A DNA stretch of 64,000 bases from Thysanoteuthis rhombus (Eukaryota > Mollusca > Cephalopoda > Oegopsida > Thysanoteuthidae), in contig OY735218.1 in the NCBI GenBank assembly GCA_963457665.1, positions 46,520,341-46,584,340 of the forward strand, written 5' to 3'. Below are positions 1 to 12,803 of the stretch, piece after piece. Position numbers and translations under genes: made by a program. Each line of letters begins with the position of its first letter. Within the stretch, counting starts at the first letter, position 1. A model generated the notes under the pieces. The model saw nothing but the letters and a program-made list of their open reading frames with translations, made no database searches and had not been told where the DNA came from.

Positions 1-1034
1 GTTTATGAAAGAATCATCATGATACAAAATTTTCTCTCACTGTTATGGAGAACAAAAATTGATCGATATATCTGTATTTTATGGATCGATTCCACATTCA
101 AACTGCATATTAGGAGTTTTCGTATTAAAATGAATGTACAAAGACAAAAAAGATTGATTTCTATTTAATTAATTGTGAAGAGCTCGCAACAGATTGAAAC
201 AATCTAATGGCAAGTCAGATCCATCTAAGGGGAAGGGGATTCACCCCAAATAGTTGCTTTTCATTTTTCTGTTGTTTTTACTTGTTTGATTATCTAAAAA
301 CTATCTTTGATGATTTTTGACCATAATTTTGTTTTATTTTCTATTCTCTGGTTATTTTCGGGTGATATGGAAAAATATGTAGATTTGAAATTTGAATTTA
401 GTATTCAGGCATTCATGCAAATCATTATTATACAGGATTTTTTAAAGCCAGAAAACTGGGTGTTAAGAGCAAACTTTTTCGAAATAATGCAATAAGTGTG
501 AAAAAAATTTAAACTTTTCCAAAAGGAAATTTTGATTAAAAACATTCAAAAATGTACTTGTCGAGACATTTCCCCTACAAAATGGCTTTGTTTTATGGAA
601 TAATGAGGGTGGAGAGCTCGTTTGAATAGTTAAAGTTTTTATCATCAATTACTCTCGTACATGATATTGCATTCATTCATTCATCATTACATAAACTATT
701 TACGTTATTCTTATTTTGTATATAATACTTACGTTAAACATTAATGCAATATACAATGATATAAACAAATAACACTACTGCCAATGTTTCACTATGTGTG
801 ATACCCTTCATATAATTTATGTCAGGCATGTGATATATTTTCTCACAGGTCTCTTCATAATATATCATTTAAAAGGAGTTCTAATATTCATATATGATGA
901 GGAAGGGAACAAATATGTCAAAATTTGACCCAATCAGGTGTTTTTCAGGGTTGCAGGGTTAAATTCATTGCGTTATTTCGTGCTAAATCAACCCCCAAGG
1001 TTGTATTCCGCAGCAATCATGCCTTTTCTCTTTA
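1..1034. other. AT-rich DNA, no gene recognised
   Basis: Open frames here are under 65 codons and look random. No repeat family, RNA gene or splice-flanked exon was recognised. Short TTCA and CATT runs near 670 are the only local structure. Confidence 0.5.
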
Positions 1035-1175
1035 AAATTCTGATTTTTTATGATCCAATAAAAGGTGGATGAACGTATTGAATGAACACCCTTTTCCCGA
1101 TTTTTTAATTAGTCACCCCCAGAAGATGTTAATCACGTAACAGTTTTTATCGAGTCAATAGAACTCAATAGAAAC
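1035..1175 (+). repeat. Dispersed repeat R1, plus-strand copy
   Basis: This stretch resembles six other places in the window (12050, 55495 and 57175 in the same direction; 21180, 24985 and 26315 reversed). Shared landmarks in order are TGATTTTT, a CCAACAAAAGG-like block, an ATTCATTGAT-like block, a TCACCCCCA-like block, and a GTTACGTGAC-like block followed by ATTGAGT. The copies differ a lot, so the family is old. I see no box A/B promoter and no clear terminal inverted repeats, so whether it is a SINE or a MITE is open. Confidence 0.5.
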
Positions 1176-3789
1176 TATCATTTTTCATCCATTTACACAA
1201 TTTCCATTTGCAAAAAAAAAATATATCAAAAACGTAGGTATCCCTTCTTTTTGAGAGAGTGCTCTGTGTCACTCCTTACATTTCAGAAAAATGATGAAAA
1301 GCTAAAATAGCATTCAGCTTTTGTTCTGCATTCATCTTCGGTAGATGTTGTGCACACCCTGTTCTGCTTCCATCTCTCGACTCAATAGACCATCATCATC
1401 TCTTTTGGTCTTGGAACACTCAAATTTCTCCCCGAATTAAAATAATAGTAATTGGTTATGAAAGGTTTCTATCACAACGCTCTACTTCCATATGGCTGGA
1501 GGAACATCTTGATATTAGAAATGTCTGGAAGCTGGATGATCTTACATGCCCAGTCCATTCTGATAGTTTAACATAGAGTGCAACTAGATAAGCTAGACGT
1601 TTGTTCCGTAAGACAAGTACTTTGCTGTAGCTATCAATATTACTTTGAATAGAAGAGAGGAATTGACGTCACAGGATGCATGTGTGCATTTTGCTAGACT
1701 CAGCGTGTTAACCCATTGATTGTACATTTTCTTTTTATTTTCTGAATTGTTACATCCCTTATTACTTAGGCTTGATGGAGAAAACTGCCTCCCTTAATAT
1801 TGCATCATATTATACCAAACCGAAGTATAAATTTTCTAATCCTAGATGTACATGGCTCTCTTCGTAACTGGCCGAACTGACAAGTCATCCATATCTATCA
1901 GAATCCATGTACAATACAATCAGACTAGATGGAGGAATAGAATTTGTAAAATCTTTTCCAGGTGTAAATAGACAAAAAATAATACTAAAGGTAAACAGAT
2001 GTTTGACAGGGTTATCTTGGATAGAAGGAAATTCTCAGGAATCACCTTCAAAGAGTAATTCCTGGCACGTAACAAGCAACCAAAAGGGAATAAGCATAAA
2101 ACAATCCATGTACGTAAGAATAAATTATTTTCAAATGAATTATGCAATTATTAACTATTTTTATGTTTCAATGAAACCAACATCCCAGAATATTCGATAT
2201 TTTGCCTGCTTTGCTTCCCTCTCCCCTCAGAAAATACATGTTTCCCTTGGTTCAACCCTGAATTTATTTTGCCTTACTCCTGTAATCTGGATGCGATTCG
2301 AAGTTACTGTTGGCAAGAATGAAGCTGGGGTAATTTGGAATTGCTACGCAATTTCCTCCAGGCAAACATTAATTCCTCATTCCAAATCGCAACCCCTAAT
2401 TCATTCATCTTCAACTTGAAATTCCTAATGTCAATGATTAATCCCTGCATCTCATTTCGTAATTTTCTAATTCAACTCAATTAAGAGAAACCTTTAATTA
2501 AATAATTCAGTAATCTCGAAATATAAACAAAGGGCCAAAGCATAAACGAAACATTCCTCGTTTGGAATCTTTTTTTCAACCAAACTTCACTCCCCAAATG
2601 AGTTTTGTAATTAACAGTAATGACGGATTTCCTTCAATCGAACTTATCCTGAACGCTTTCATCTCTTCTTCATTAAATTGTTTATGGTTCGTTAAAAGGA
2701 TCGTTACATCCAAATGTGAGCATCTATGAGTGTTTCCCAAAATAGGTGCAACCTCCCGAACAAGGGGGCTTGGAGCTTAGGAGAGACAAGGAGTGCGTCG
2801 GAAGGGCCGCTATAATGCAAAATAGTAGTAGTGGCATTTGAACACAAGGGGTGGTGACGCGTTAAAGGGGCAAAAATTACACTTACTATTTTCAATGCAT
2901 ATCTTTAACTGACATTACAATGGATGCACTGATAAAATATATGCTTTTAAAAAATGCATTAGATGAAAAAAAAAAGATTAGGTAACATCGATCCATAATA
3001 TGGAATGAATACTGTATATACTCATGACAAATTTTTAACCTACAGGGTCTAACATTAATAAAGTATGCTCTAGAAACAGGAATAATGTTAGGCCTCAGTT
3101 TGTAATATCTGATCTTCACATTATAGGTCGGAAAAATGGCTCTAAACGAGTCGAACATTACATATAGAAAGCATTTAAATCAAATGTTTTGGTACTTAAT
3201 TGTCCTGAATCTTCAAAATGTAGTGTTGTCATTTTTGTGGAGTTGCAGCTGGCCTAACAATTAACAGAAAATAGAATCGGTAAAGCAATTTCAGATTCTG
3301 ACTGAGAGTTTGTTTTCAATTCATACTAATGCGATAGGGAAAGCCTGAATTTCATCCCTATGCTATGAGTAAAAGTGAGAGCAAACTCTCTAGCCTTTGT
3401 TTTCCCCATTACTACAGGTAAACAGCACAGTAGTATGTGCTCTTTAGTCTAAGTTTGCTACCAGTTAGTATACGGACAATTCTGATTCCAAAACAGGTAT
3501 GGAACCTTCTAAGGCAGACCGGTTCGCATTCGTTGAATCCAAGGTCAAGGATTAGTCCATACTAGTGGTATTGTGTAACCCTGTACATCTAATTGCTTGT
3601 TATTTGGAAAGGTAATGGACAGTGATTCCAATGGCCCTGAATGGCAAGAAAAGGAAACGTATCACTCTAATGATCTACTAGTTCATGGATTTAACTAAAA
3701 GTTGAATCGTCATTTGTCCTCATTTGATCGATTTCCCATTCAATTTACTTTTGTTGCAAAGTTTACTTTCATGATTCTACTTCCACTCA
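1176..3789. other. AT-rich DNA, no gene recognised
   Basis: This holds a 170-codon plus-strand open frame (1907-2419) whose product has no recognisable domain and a composition like translated noncoding DNA. A slightly GC-richer patch lies at 2700-2880 with a 63-codon minus frame, also unrecognised. Nothing here is supported as a gene. Confidence 0.4.
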
Positions 3790-4810
3790 TTATCATCATC
3801 AGCTTTTTAGCGTGCGGCTTCAGATTTTGCTGGACCTCTTTATCATGGCGGTCGTGGAGCCAGCAATCTCTGAATTGCTTTAGTCTGTCCTATCATTTGA
3901 CTTTCTATTGGCTAAAATTTCGCATATGATCTTTGGCAATTAACGTTATCATTCATGGGGTCCATCGGATGTCTGGCGTTTTTGCAACATGACCTGCCTA
4001 TTGCTAATTGCGTTTTCTCATTGTTTGATGATATTTGGATATCTACTTTTTCTGTAATATACTGTGCTGTCACATGATCTCTCCATATGATGTTGAGAAT
4101 GATTCTCTCATATGCACGTTGCTTGGTTCTCGGATCGAGAGTCAATCCTTGATTTGGTCCCATGTCTCTGCTCCGTGGGAAACTATCAGGAGGATATATT
4201 GATTGTATACCCTTCTTTCTCAGGACTGGTGGGATTATTTTAGTTCTTTAAAATCCAGTTTGCTTTACTAAAAACTTTGGACATGACATTTGTTTTGCTG
4301 ATGTTCGTGTGAGAGCAAACTTTCCTGCTTTCTTCATTCAGTTCGTCTAGCATTATTCAGAGATCAAGGTTTTCAACAAAGAAGACGATGTCATCAGCAA
4401 ATCTGAGGTTATTCTTTCTGATCTTTTTGTATTCCCAGTCTACGCTTCAGAAGACCATCACCATTGGTTTTGTGGTGGGGGCTTGACCAAATCCACTTTC
4501 TATTTGCTTTTTTTTAAGAAGGTGTTCATGGTTTTGAATCTGTTTGCTATTGCAAAATTATCAAGATCTTAAGCCCTCTCGCCCATACTTTGTACCCGTA
4601 CTTGCTGATACATTTTTCATTACCTTCTCCCACTTGGGCGTTTAAGTCTCCCATCATGATGTTGAAATATTTTCAATTCTTTTGAGTTTGGAATTCAAGT
4701 TGTTCCTGAAGTTGTTTATCTCTTTGTTGGTTTAATGTTAAATTGGGGCGTAAACATTACTCATATTCTGTTCAGCAGTTGTAGAAATCGGAAATCCACT
4801 TCAACAATAA
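3790..4810 (-). mobile_element. RTE-like LINE copy 1, internally deleted
   Basis: Read on the minus strand, this copy has three recognisable parts. From about 4800 to 4460 is an APE-type endonuclease remnant, with the motif GDLNAQVGEG at 4653-4624. From about 4450 to 4330 is the reverse transcriptase active-site region, with NLRFADDIVFF at about 4413-4381. From about 4200 to 3912 is the C-terminal region, with the family landmark WRDH followed by a TAQYI-like stretch. It ends in a short TGATGATGATAA tail at 3802-3790. The endonuclease runs almost straight into the active-site region, so roughly the first half of the reverse transcriptase is missing. Stops and frameshifts are frequent. This layout and TGA tail are typical of RTE-clade LINEs. 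Clade assignment is by motif memory, not a tree. Confidence 0.85.
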
Positions 4811-7061
4811 ACAGTGTGATTTCCTTGGGAAGTTCATTCACTTATAGGTTACAAGTTTACTGATAACAATATATACTTACCGTTTCAAACAAGGGACTCT
4901 TCCATTAGAACCAATTCTTTAGTTTATTTTCTAAATAAAAGAAAACATTTTATAGAATTCAAGTACAGTTAGCTCTCAGATTCATTTTACACCAATGTTT
5001 CACTTTTCTGCAAAAAAGTGAAAAAATAAAAAAAATAAATCATGTGTTTCATCAAGTCACTATAAAATCAGCGCACCCCCTTACTTTCTTTTCTACACCC
5101 TGCTTTCCCGTAATCTCCACCACAACAACCTTCAGTGATTCGGTCTGAATGCCAACGATTGTGAATATAAGTATTGGTAATGTACGTGTTAATTGATGAT
5201 CATTACGTTTAGCACCAGAAGTATTGAACAATTCTGAATTACAATCCAATCCAAATCCTATTACTACATATATTTCCTGTTTCATGATAAGGTCATGGAC
5301 ATTCTTTTTACAATGGTGAGAGCCAAAAATGATTCATATCTCGTGGATTTTATACTTTCGTACAGTCGTGTTTCCAAGTTGTCATTTAAGTATATCTAGT
5401 ACTTTATAAGATATTTTCAACATATTGACTGTTCCACAAATGTGATGCTAAATAATGATATCTGACAAAGAGGTTCTTGGCAAAACAGGACATCAAACTG
5501 AGTTAGTAATTACCAATGAAAGATCGCCAACATTTATTATGTTTCAGTTCTAAACAATCATTTTCCTGATATGTCTAAACAGAAGTTCTTTACAAGACGG
5601 GACTTCTAATTAAACCACTGGAATATTAATCTTTTTGAGATCTGCTCGTTTTTTTTCAAAATAAAAAGAACGTCAATTTTCCTCAGAAATACTAAATGTA
5701 ATTAAGCTATTATAAAGAAAAAGAAAACAAAACTAAACAGTTTTTCAAAATTATATGCGAATTATCTGAAACGCCTTTCTTGAGTCGGGCGAACTTAGGA
5801 AGAGCAAATGACTTTCTGAAATATGATGAAAAGGGTATATGGACGAAAACAGATAGAAATCAGTGGCTCAGAGTTTTATTGCTTTAATATGGGACGTTTC
5901 ACATTGAATCTTCTTCGTTCAACAAAACATATTCACTCTAGGCTGAAAAAAGGAAGGATATCTCGAAGAAAAAAAAAACTGTTGCTGCAAAAATACGGTT
6001 TCATCACTAAAAAGATGTCCCAAGTGAAATAAGGGGTTCACTCAACGCGAAATGGATGGGTTTTTGTTTCAATTTTCTTAATTTTTCATTAATTGGCGTA
6101 TTGTAAACCATTATCATCAACTAAATAATCAAAATATAAATTATTATATTTTATCTCTATCGCAATTCTGGTAAAAAGCAACAAAAATTTAGATGAATGT
6201 AAACAGAAACAGAAAAATTGATATTTTAGATGCGTTTTTATTGCTCTGCAATGTATAAAACTGCCAAAATACTGTCTTGTTTTCGATTATGGTATCACAA
6301 AAAATTGTTCCTTTTTAATGTTTAGTCTAGGTTTTTATTTTCAAAAACATCAGTGTTGAGCATTTGAGAATAGAAAATCTGTTATAAAAAAGTATATAAG
6401 TCGAAATGATATAATTCCTGCCGAAACAGTAATATAAATCGGCATTTTTATCAAAGATATGAAAATATTGAATGCATTCTTTTGAAAATAATTCAGATGC
6501 TATTATCGTATTTGCTACGAAATTCACGGGACTTGGGTCGCTGAAAAAAATATTCATAGAAATTTGAATCGTTCTGTAAAGATTTGCATAAGGATACTGT
6601 TTAGGGAGTATGAAATGTGCCTGCCAAGATACAAATAAATAGCAATGGACGAAACTGATAGTTGTAAGATCGTATCGGACTAATATTCCACGTGAACAGC
6701 GTGTAGGTACTAAAAATCAATATTCGAAATACGTTTATCTTATCAGGGCTCGGGATCCATACTTCGGTTCTGAATATGATTACGCAAATATGCGAAAGAA
6801 AAGGCTGGCCGTTGTTTTCTGGAATCGTTCATTATGCACATATAACCTCTTCACCCAACCATCAGAATAAAACACATCATCAACATCATTCCTCAAAGAT
6901 AGCATGAAAGAAAAAGAATGAATAATTACGATATAATAATCAGTTCAAACCCTTCATTTTGGTGTTGACCGTTTTTTTGCTTTTGTTATCGTTGGAATGT
7001 CAATAACGAAATTTGTACAGGAGATAGACGCAAACAACATCGAGTATTTGAAAAATTTTTG
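4811..7061. other. AT-rich DNA, no gene recognised
   Basis: Open frames are at most 77 codons (for example 5052-5285 minus and 6327-6557 minus) and none carries a recognisable domain. No RNA gene was seen. Confidence 0.45.
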
Positions 7062-7133
<72 letters not shown>

Positions 7134-7153
7134 CGAAAGAGAGAGAGAGAGAG
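7062..7153 (+). repeat. (GATA)n-(GA)n compound microsatellite
   Basis: About ten GATA units run directly into a GA run, interrupted once by GGGCGAAA near 7131. It lies just beyond the 3' tail of LINE copy 2. Confidence 0.98.
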
Positions 7154-7167
7154 TTTCAATTGTAGTC

Positions 7168-7962
7168 AGATCATTATCATCAGTCTTCTAACGTACGTTA
7201 GTCGACATGGACCTTCCCCAGGATATGCCACACTTATCTATCGTGGGCGTCGCATAGCCTGTATTTTCTGAATTTGTGTAGTTTATCTCACCATCTTCTA
7301 TTCTTTTGGCCTCGATTTCGCATGAAATTTCTGGGGATCCTTGTCGTGAGTCGTGATGTCCATCGGCTGTCTGTTATTCTTGCAACATAGCCTGCCCATT
7401 GCCTTTGAAGTTTTCTGAAAGATTCTATGATGTCTCTGACTCCTGTTTTCTTCCCGATATTCTGTGATGTCTCGTGATCTATCCATTGAGCATGATTCTC
7501 TTATGTGCTCGTTAAAAGCTTCTCAGTTTGCGAGTCTGCTCTCTCTTAAATTCCACTTTCCAGCAGTAGAAGTGACCTTTGGGAGGATGCATTGGTTGAA
7601 TAATCTTTTTTTAGGATTACTGGGATTGACTTCCTTTTGAAGATTGAGTTTGTTCTGCCAAAGGCTTGCAATCCAAGGGAAATTCTTCACTTGATCTCAT
7701 CCTTTTTTATAGGTTTCATGAAGATTCGTTGTCCTGGGTAGATGTAGTGGTCTACTTTTGCGAGTTTTGCATCTTCGATCTCGACAGTTATATCCTTATT
7801 TTCAATGAGATTGTTGCATATGATTTCTGTTTTACTGAAGTTCACTGATTTTATAAAGTGTAGGCCAACTCTTTTGCTTTCTTCGTTTAGATCATCTAGA
7901 ATTGGTTTGAGGTCATGCAGATTCTCTGCAAAAAGGACAATGTCGTCTGCAAATTTTAGGTT

Positions 7963-8025
<63 letters not shown>

Positions 8026-8515
8026 GTCTATTTTGATTCCTCTACATTTCCAGTCTAGGTTTCGGGAGATCATCTCGAGGCAGGCTGTGATGAGTTTGGG
8101 TGAGCAAGTATCACCTCGTCTTACTCCTTTTGGATTTGGAGGAGTTCAGAGTCCTTATATAGCCTGAGAAAGGAGTTGCTGTCATTGTAATATGTTATAC
8201 TACTTTGACATATACAGGGTTCATACCTTGTAGAGTGATGGCCTTCATGATCATGGGAATTTCTACAGAGTCAAATGCTTTTTTGAAGTCTATAAATGGT
8301 ACAGCTTGAGGCATTTTATAATCTGCAGCTTTTTATCTCAGCTGATTTATTGAATGAAGATAGTTAGTGGTCGAGCAACTTTTTCTAAATCCAGTCTGTT
8401 TCTGTGGTTAGTGTTTTAGGGATCCGGTTCGTGATGATTTATGTGAAACGTTTATATATGGAGTTCAGTAAGCTTATAGGCCTGTAGTTGTTGAGGTCCT
8501 TTGGGTTTGTTTTTC
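7168..8515 (-). mobile_element. RTE-like LINE copy 2, longest reverse transcriptase remnant
   Basis: The minus strand reads from the reverse transcriptase N-terminal half (NNYRPISLL-like block near 8500-8470, then a FIDFKKAFDSVE-like block near 8300) through the active-site block FADDIVLFAENLHDL at about 7955-7912. It continues through EDAKLAKVDHYIYPGQ near 7760-7720 and the C-terminal region near 7490-7298. The 3' end carries the same short untranslated block as copies 3, 6 and 7 (CCTGGGGAAGGTC-like, near 7220) and a TGATGATAATGA tail at 7187-7170. It is 5'-truncated with no endonuclease and has several frame breaks. The open frame 8073-7687 survives only because a TA microsatellite keeps it open. 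Confidence 0.88.
7966..8023. repeat. (TA)29 microsatellite inside LINE copy 2
   Basis: This TA run lies between the codons for KIDG and NNLKFADD of the reverse transcriptase. Copy 4 has only a short AAATATATGAG stretch at the same place (near 13958), so the array arose after insertion. Confidence 0.95.
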
Positions 8516-8548
8516 CTCAAAGGAACGCAATAACTACAGGCCTATAAG
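8473..8548. repeat. 33-bp inverted repeat at the truncated 5' end of LINE copy 2
   Basis: Arms 8473-8505 and 8516-8548 are inverted copies of the same reverse transcriptase segment. The outer 17 bp are perfect (8473-8489 with 8532-8548); the inner 16 carry about four mismatches, with a loop of about ten bases. The right arm is the element in plus orientation, as expected for a very short 5' inversion or fold-back during LINE insertion. Confidence 0.85.
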
Positions 8549-8637
8549 AGTATTTGTTTAAATGTACTCATATATATTTATATGTATACTCATATATGAA
8601 TGTTTTCACCCACATTTGAATCTATATTTGCATACAA

Positions 8638-8640
<3 letters not shown>

Positions 8641-8685
<45 letters not shown>
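8641..8685. repeat. (AT)n microsatellite
   Basis: An uninterrupted AT run of about 45 bp. Confidence 0.97.
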
Positions 8686-8686
<1 letters not shown>

Positions 8687-9330
8687 CAAATCAGGTTTGC
8701 AATATGACATAATATACTATGATATAAAGTAATCCCTGATATATGATGGATTTATTTCATAAAGTTTAACTTTAAACTCTGAATGTCAAGTTGGGTGCTG
8801 TAGAGCTGGAAATACATATGCTTTAGATTCCTGTTTGGGGGATGTAGGGAAATTTTTGGTGGCTGTTTCTATGGCGGAACAAGTTTTTTTTTTGTTCTAT
8901 TGATTTTTTTTGTCATTTAAGTTTTTAGTATGTGTGTTTTGCTGGAGGTTATAAGTTACATGTCAAGGGGTATGGTTAGGGTGTAGGAGCCATATACAAG
9001 TGGATGCTGAAATGTGTTTCAAGGGATGTCTTGATTTTAATCTTTATATGTACGTTATACTTATCACCTATGTTAGGGTCAGTTACAACCATGGCAGATT
9101 GTATTGTTCATAATCGGGGAATCAAAATTAAAATAAGGACATCCCTTAGAACATACAGTTCAGCATCCACTTACAAAGTAACCCTACCACCCAGTCCATA
9201 CTCCTTGACATGTGACATGTAACAACAGGGAAAACAAAAAAAAATAACAATAAAACAAAATAAAATACCATAACAATGCCAAACAGGGCAAAAATGTAAA
9301 AATGTTTGTGTTGCAAATTCATTTTCCAAC
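8686..9330. other. AT-rich DNA, no gene recognised
   Basis: Contains two small open frames without recognisable content and a long A-rich patch near 9230-9300. No gene is supported. Confidence 0.45.
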
Positions 9331-9335
9331 ATATG

Positions 9336-9432
<97 letters not shown>
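9331..9432. repeat. Palindromic (AC)14(AT)16(GT)13 microsatellite
   Basis: AC units at 9347-9374 are followed by AT units at 9375-9406 and GT units at 9407-9432. The whole block is its own reverse complement around 9390. A single strand could fold into a long hairpin. Confidence 0.97.
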
Positions 9433-12049
9433 CATCAAGTTCGTGTTGTTGATCTATGGAAAAATAGTTAACCTCACACCTGGTTTGCTCATTGACTCAC
9501 AAAGATTTGTCTCTTTCTCCCGCTCTCTCTCTCACACACACACATGCACGTGCACATACATACACACACATGCACGTACATGTATCATATTTTCATCATG
9601 ATATTTATAATAGGATTTGACATTTCTGATGACTCTAGGAACTCTTCAATCCTTTCTCTCTTTTCTTTTCTGCAAATTTGAATCAGAAGTCCAGGGCATT
9701 CACTCACCTAAGGTACTCCACTCGAACACTGGCCTTCAGTGCTTTTGTTTAGAAGAACAATGGAAAAATATCAACAACAATAGCAGTTCAATGAGTGGAG
9801 TCAACCCTCTTGAGAATCGTTCAATGAAGAAATATTGTTCGTTTTGAACGGTCTGATCTTTGGCATCAATCAACAATCGTATAATAGAATATTTGCACTC
9901 GACTTTTTATGATAAGCCTAGTCCTTCCCTCTTTTTTTTTAATTTTATTGCAAGTAAGGTTACAGGTATTGACAAATTTATTATTACGATTCAAACCCTT
10001 TGTCGGGAAAATAGGAATTCATTCAAATTCACCCCCATTTGATTTATATAGTTTATTGAGAAATAGAAAATTTGACAATAATTGAAGAAACATCTGTTGG
10101 TAAGTATATATGTACTGCAATTACTCCAAAACTGGCCATTGTGCAAAGTTTTTATTCACCAGATATATTAGTCAGCTAATGAGACAGTGCAATTTCTTAG
10201 TCGATTAAATCAACAAATTCTTGAGAAATCTGATAAAAATAATATAAAAATAAAGCTTACTGATTATAGATATTCTTTCATGGAGTTTATAAATAATTCC
10301 CCCGTGTCCTTTGGAAATATCTAAATTGGCATCTCTGAAGAAAAGTATCAGAAATCTATGAAGCCGTAATTCCATACGACAGACAAGAATATTTTACTTT
10401 ACAATTGCGACAGCCTGCCAAATATACAGTCAAATCTGCTCCTTTCCACACATGCACCTATGGAGAGGGTACTGACGTAGTATTTTTAACTGTAAGATCT
10501 ATTTGAAATATTGCATTTTTAGGATACAATATTAATAGCCCCATGTAGTTATTGATTAGTAAGTAATTGACATAGGTAAAACGTTTCACCAAAGATACAA
10601 GTCCCAATGAAGTATTAAGGTCACTGATGAAGTCTCGACTTTTGCTGCATGCGTCAGTTTAGTGATTATTGCAAATCTTAAGTCTGGTCGAGACTAAGAC
10701 TACTAATTTCTATTTCAACCACCTTAGTGAAATGCAAGTCTATGGAACAGGATAGTCTGATCACATACCTTAGAGTGTAATTAATCAGCTGCTAAATGGA
10801 GCAGGATATTTTTGTCTCTGTGAAAAAAAAAAAAAATACAAACTTTTCGCACATACCAGGAACTTCCTGAATAAAAGACAGACTTACTGACTTATTATAC
10901 AACCTGAGTGAATGGATAATTGACATAAGCCACAAATAATTAATTTCATGTCTTACGTGTCCCGTGTAATTCTTACCTTTTGTTTTACGTTGCATATTCT
11001 ATTCAACATACCTTCATATGTGAAATTGTTTCATCTGATATGAATAGATAAATCATTTTTTCTTCTTCATATTCAATATGAAAATTCTCAACTGGATGAA
11101 TCCATTTGTAAACTGAACCCTTGAAGACTCTTTATATAGAGTGCTACGTTGTCATCGACACATAAATTTAGATTGTCAATACACTTTTAGAAACAGTCAC
11201 ATCACCTGATTATTCACTTCTGCACATACTTCAAATACTTTTCAAATTCGGATGAACTTCGTGTAAAATAAAAGATCTCCTTGCTTCCAGTTTCCGGTTC
11301 AATTATTTTTGTCAGTCTTTACTCAAAAGTTCCATCCTATGAAGACCATTAAGAGGAACTAAAGGAAGGAATACGAACAAAGACTGAAACAAGACAAAGA
11401 AAGTTACAATTTAATTGAATCCTACAAACATCACGTTCCTAGCCTCAGCATACGTGACGCAGACTTTGAGAGGGATAACAGGTTAATCATCAAAGAAAAC
11501 AATGAATTCACAAAAATCGCTCTTTAGAATCTATCAACAGGATATTTTCTATCCAATCTAAGAAAAAAATCATTACATTTGAAACAAATTCAAATGAATG
11601 TCTCTGTAATATAAAAGCTCCTATTATGGCTCTTAACGTTGTCCAAAGTTCTCAGCTAAAACTCATTCATCAGCGAAATATTCAGTCAAGTTTTGCTCTG
11701 TGTCAATTGCAAACTATGTTTTTTTAAATCGATTGTTCAATCTACGTTTTCCCTGATTTCCCCATAGTATATCTGCGTACAGTATGAGGGATCAACTCAG
11801 TTCTTTCTATCAAGGTCTTCAATCTGGTCTACGATGTTTCATCTATATTTTGAAACCTTTAACAAAAACTGTCATCCAAATTGTCTTTAGTCTTTAGTTT
11901 TTTTCTTAGAAAATCTTTTCTTGTGCTGTCCAATCTCCCACTCAAATCATTTTTAGTTTAGAGTTCAATACAATTTTAGTTTATGCTGAATCGATCTCTG
12001 ATTGTGTTTGGGACCATTCATGCTTGTTTCTTTGAAAACTTTGTCTTGT
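9433..12049. other. AT-rich DNA, no gene recognised
   Basis: Holds a short CA-rich stretch at 9532-9580. Otherwise it is unique AT-rich sequence with open frames under 80 codons and no recognised domain. Confidence 0.45.
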
Positions 12050-12205
12050 TTGACTGTCACTACCCAACTGAAGGCGGGATAAGTAACTCATTCATTAATC
12101 ACTCTTTTTCCCTATCTATTTTTTGATCATCCCCAACATGACATGCTACCAAAGCACGTTGGTCACATGACTATTGAGTGATTACCTAAACTTGTCTGGT
12201 TAACA
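12050..12205 (+). repeat. Dispersed repeat R1, plus-strand copy
   Basis: Landmarks include CTACCCAACTGAAGG, ATTCATTAATCA, TTGATCATCCCCAACATG, and GTTGGTCACATGACTATTGAGTGATTACC-like sequence. The closest relative is the copy at 57175. It lies 80 bp before LINE copy 3. Confidence 0.55.
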
Positions 12206-12282
12206 CCTAAAATATATCATATTTTCTGTTGTTTGAATTATCCAAAATGAAAATTCTTTCATTGTTTATATCCCTATATTTT

Positions 12283-12746
12283 GTTCAGTGAGTTTTCAAG
12301 GGTGTATAACCAATGCATCCTCCCAATAGTCAATTACAGAGCTGAAACATGGAACCCAACCAAGAGACAGATCTACAAACTGAGAACCATGCAACGTGCA
12401 CATAAAAGAATTATGCAGAGCCTCACATGGAGAGACCACAAGACAGCACAGTACATCCGGGAAAAGACAAGAGTTAGAGACATCATAGAATATATTAAAA
12501 AACTCAACTGGCAGTGAGCTGGCCATGTTGCAAGAATGGCAGACAATCGATGGACATCGCAACTCACGACATGGATACCCTGGGATCAAATGCACAACCA
12601 TGGTCAGCAGAATATTAGATGGAGGGACAAACTAGGCAAAGTCAAAAAGTACTAGCCCCTGCGATGCCAATGATAGAGAAGTGAGGCACATCCTGGGAGA
12701 GGTCTATGTCCAACGACGGACGTTAAAAGACTACTGATGGTGATGA

Positions 12747-12778
<32 letters not shown>

Positions 12779-12803
12779 ATGATGATGATGATGAAGAAGA
12801 AGA
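12283..12803 (+). mobile_element. RTE-like LINE copy 3, 3' end with TGA tail
   Basis: This 5'-truncated copy starts inside the C-terminal region of the LINE protein. An open frame (12281-12517) encodes RVYNQCILPIVNYRAETWN, then LRTMQRAHKRIMQSLTWRDH, and ends at KKLNWQ followed by a stop codon where the family has tryptophan. The frame resumes with AGHVARMADNRW. After the coding end comes the family's short untranslated block (near 12690-12733), then a tail of TGA/TGG units (12735-12803). This is the best-preserved C-terminus of the family here. Confidence 0.9.

Noticed and set aside
1907-2419. 170-codon plus frame
   Set aside because: Though long, it shows no domain, no codon preference distinct from the surroundings and no clear splice or promoter context. 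I could not support it as a gene.
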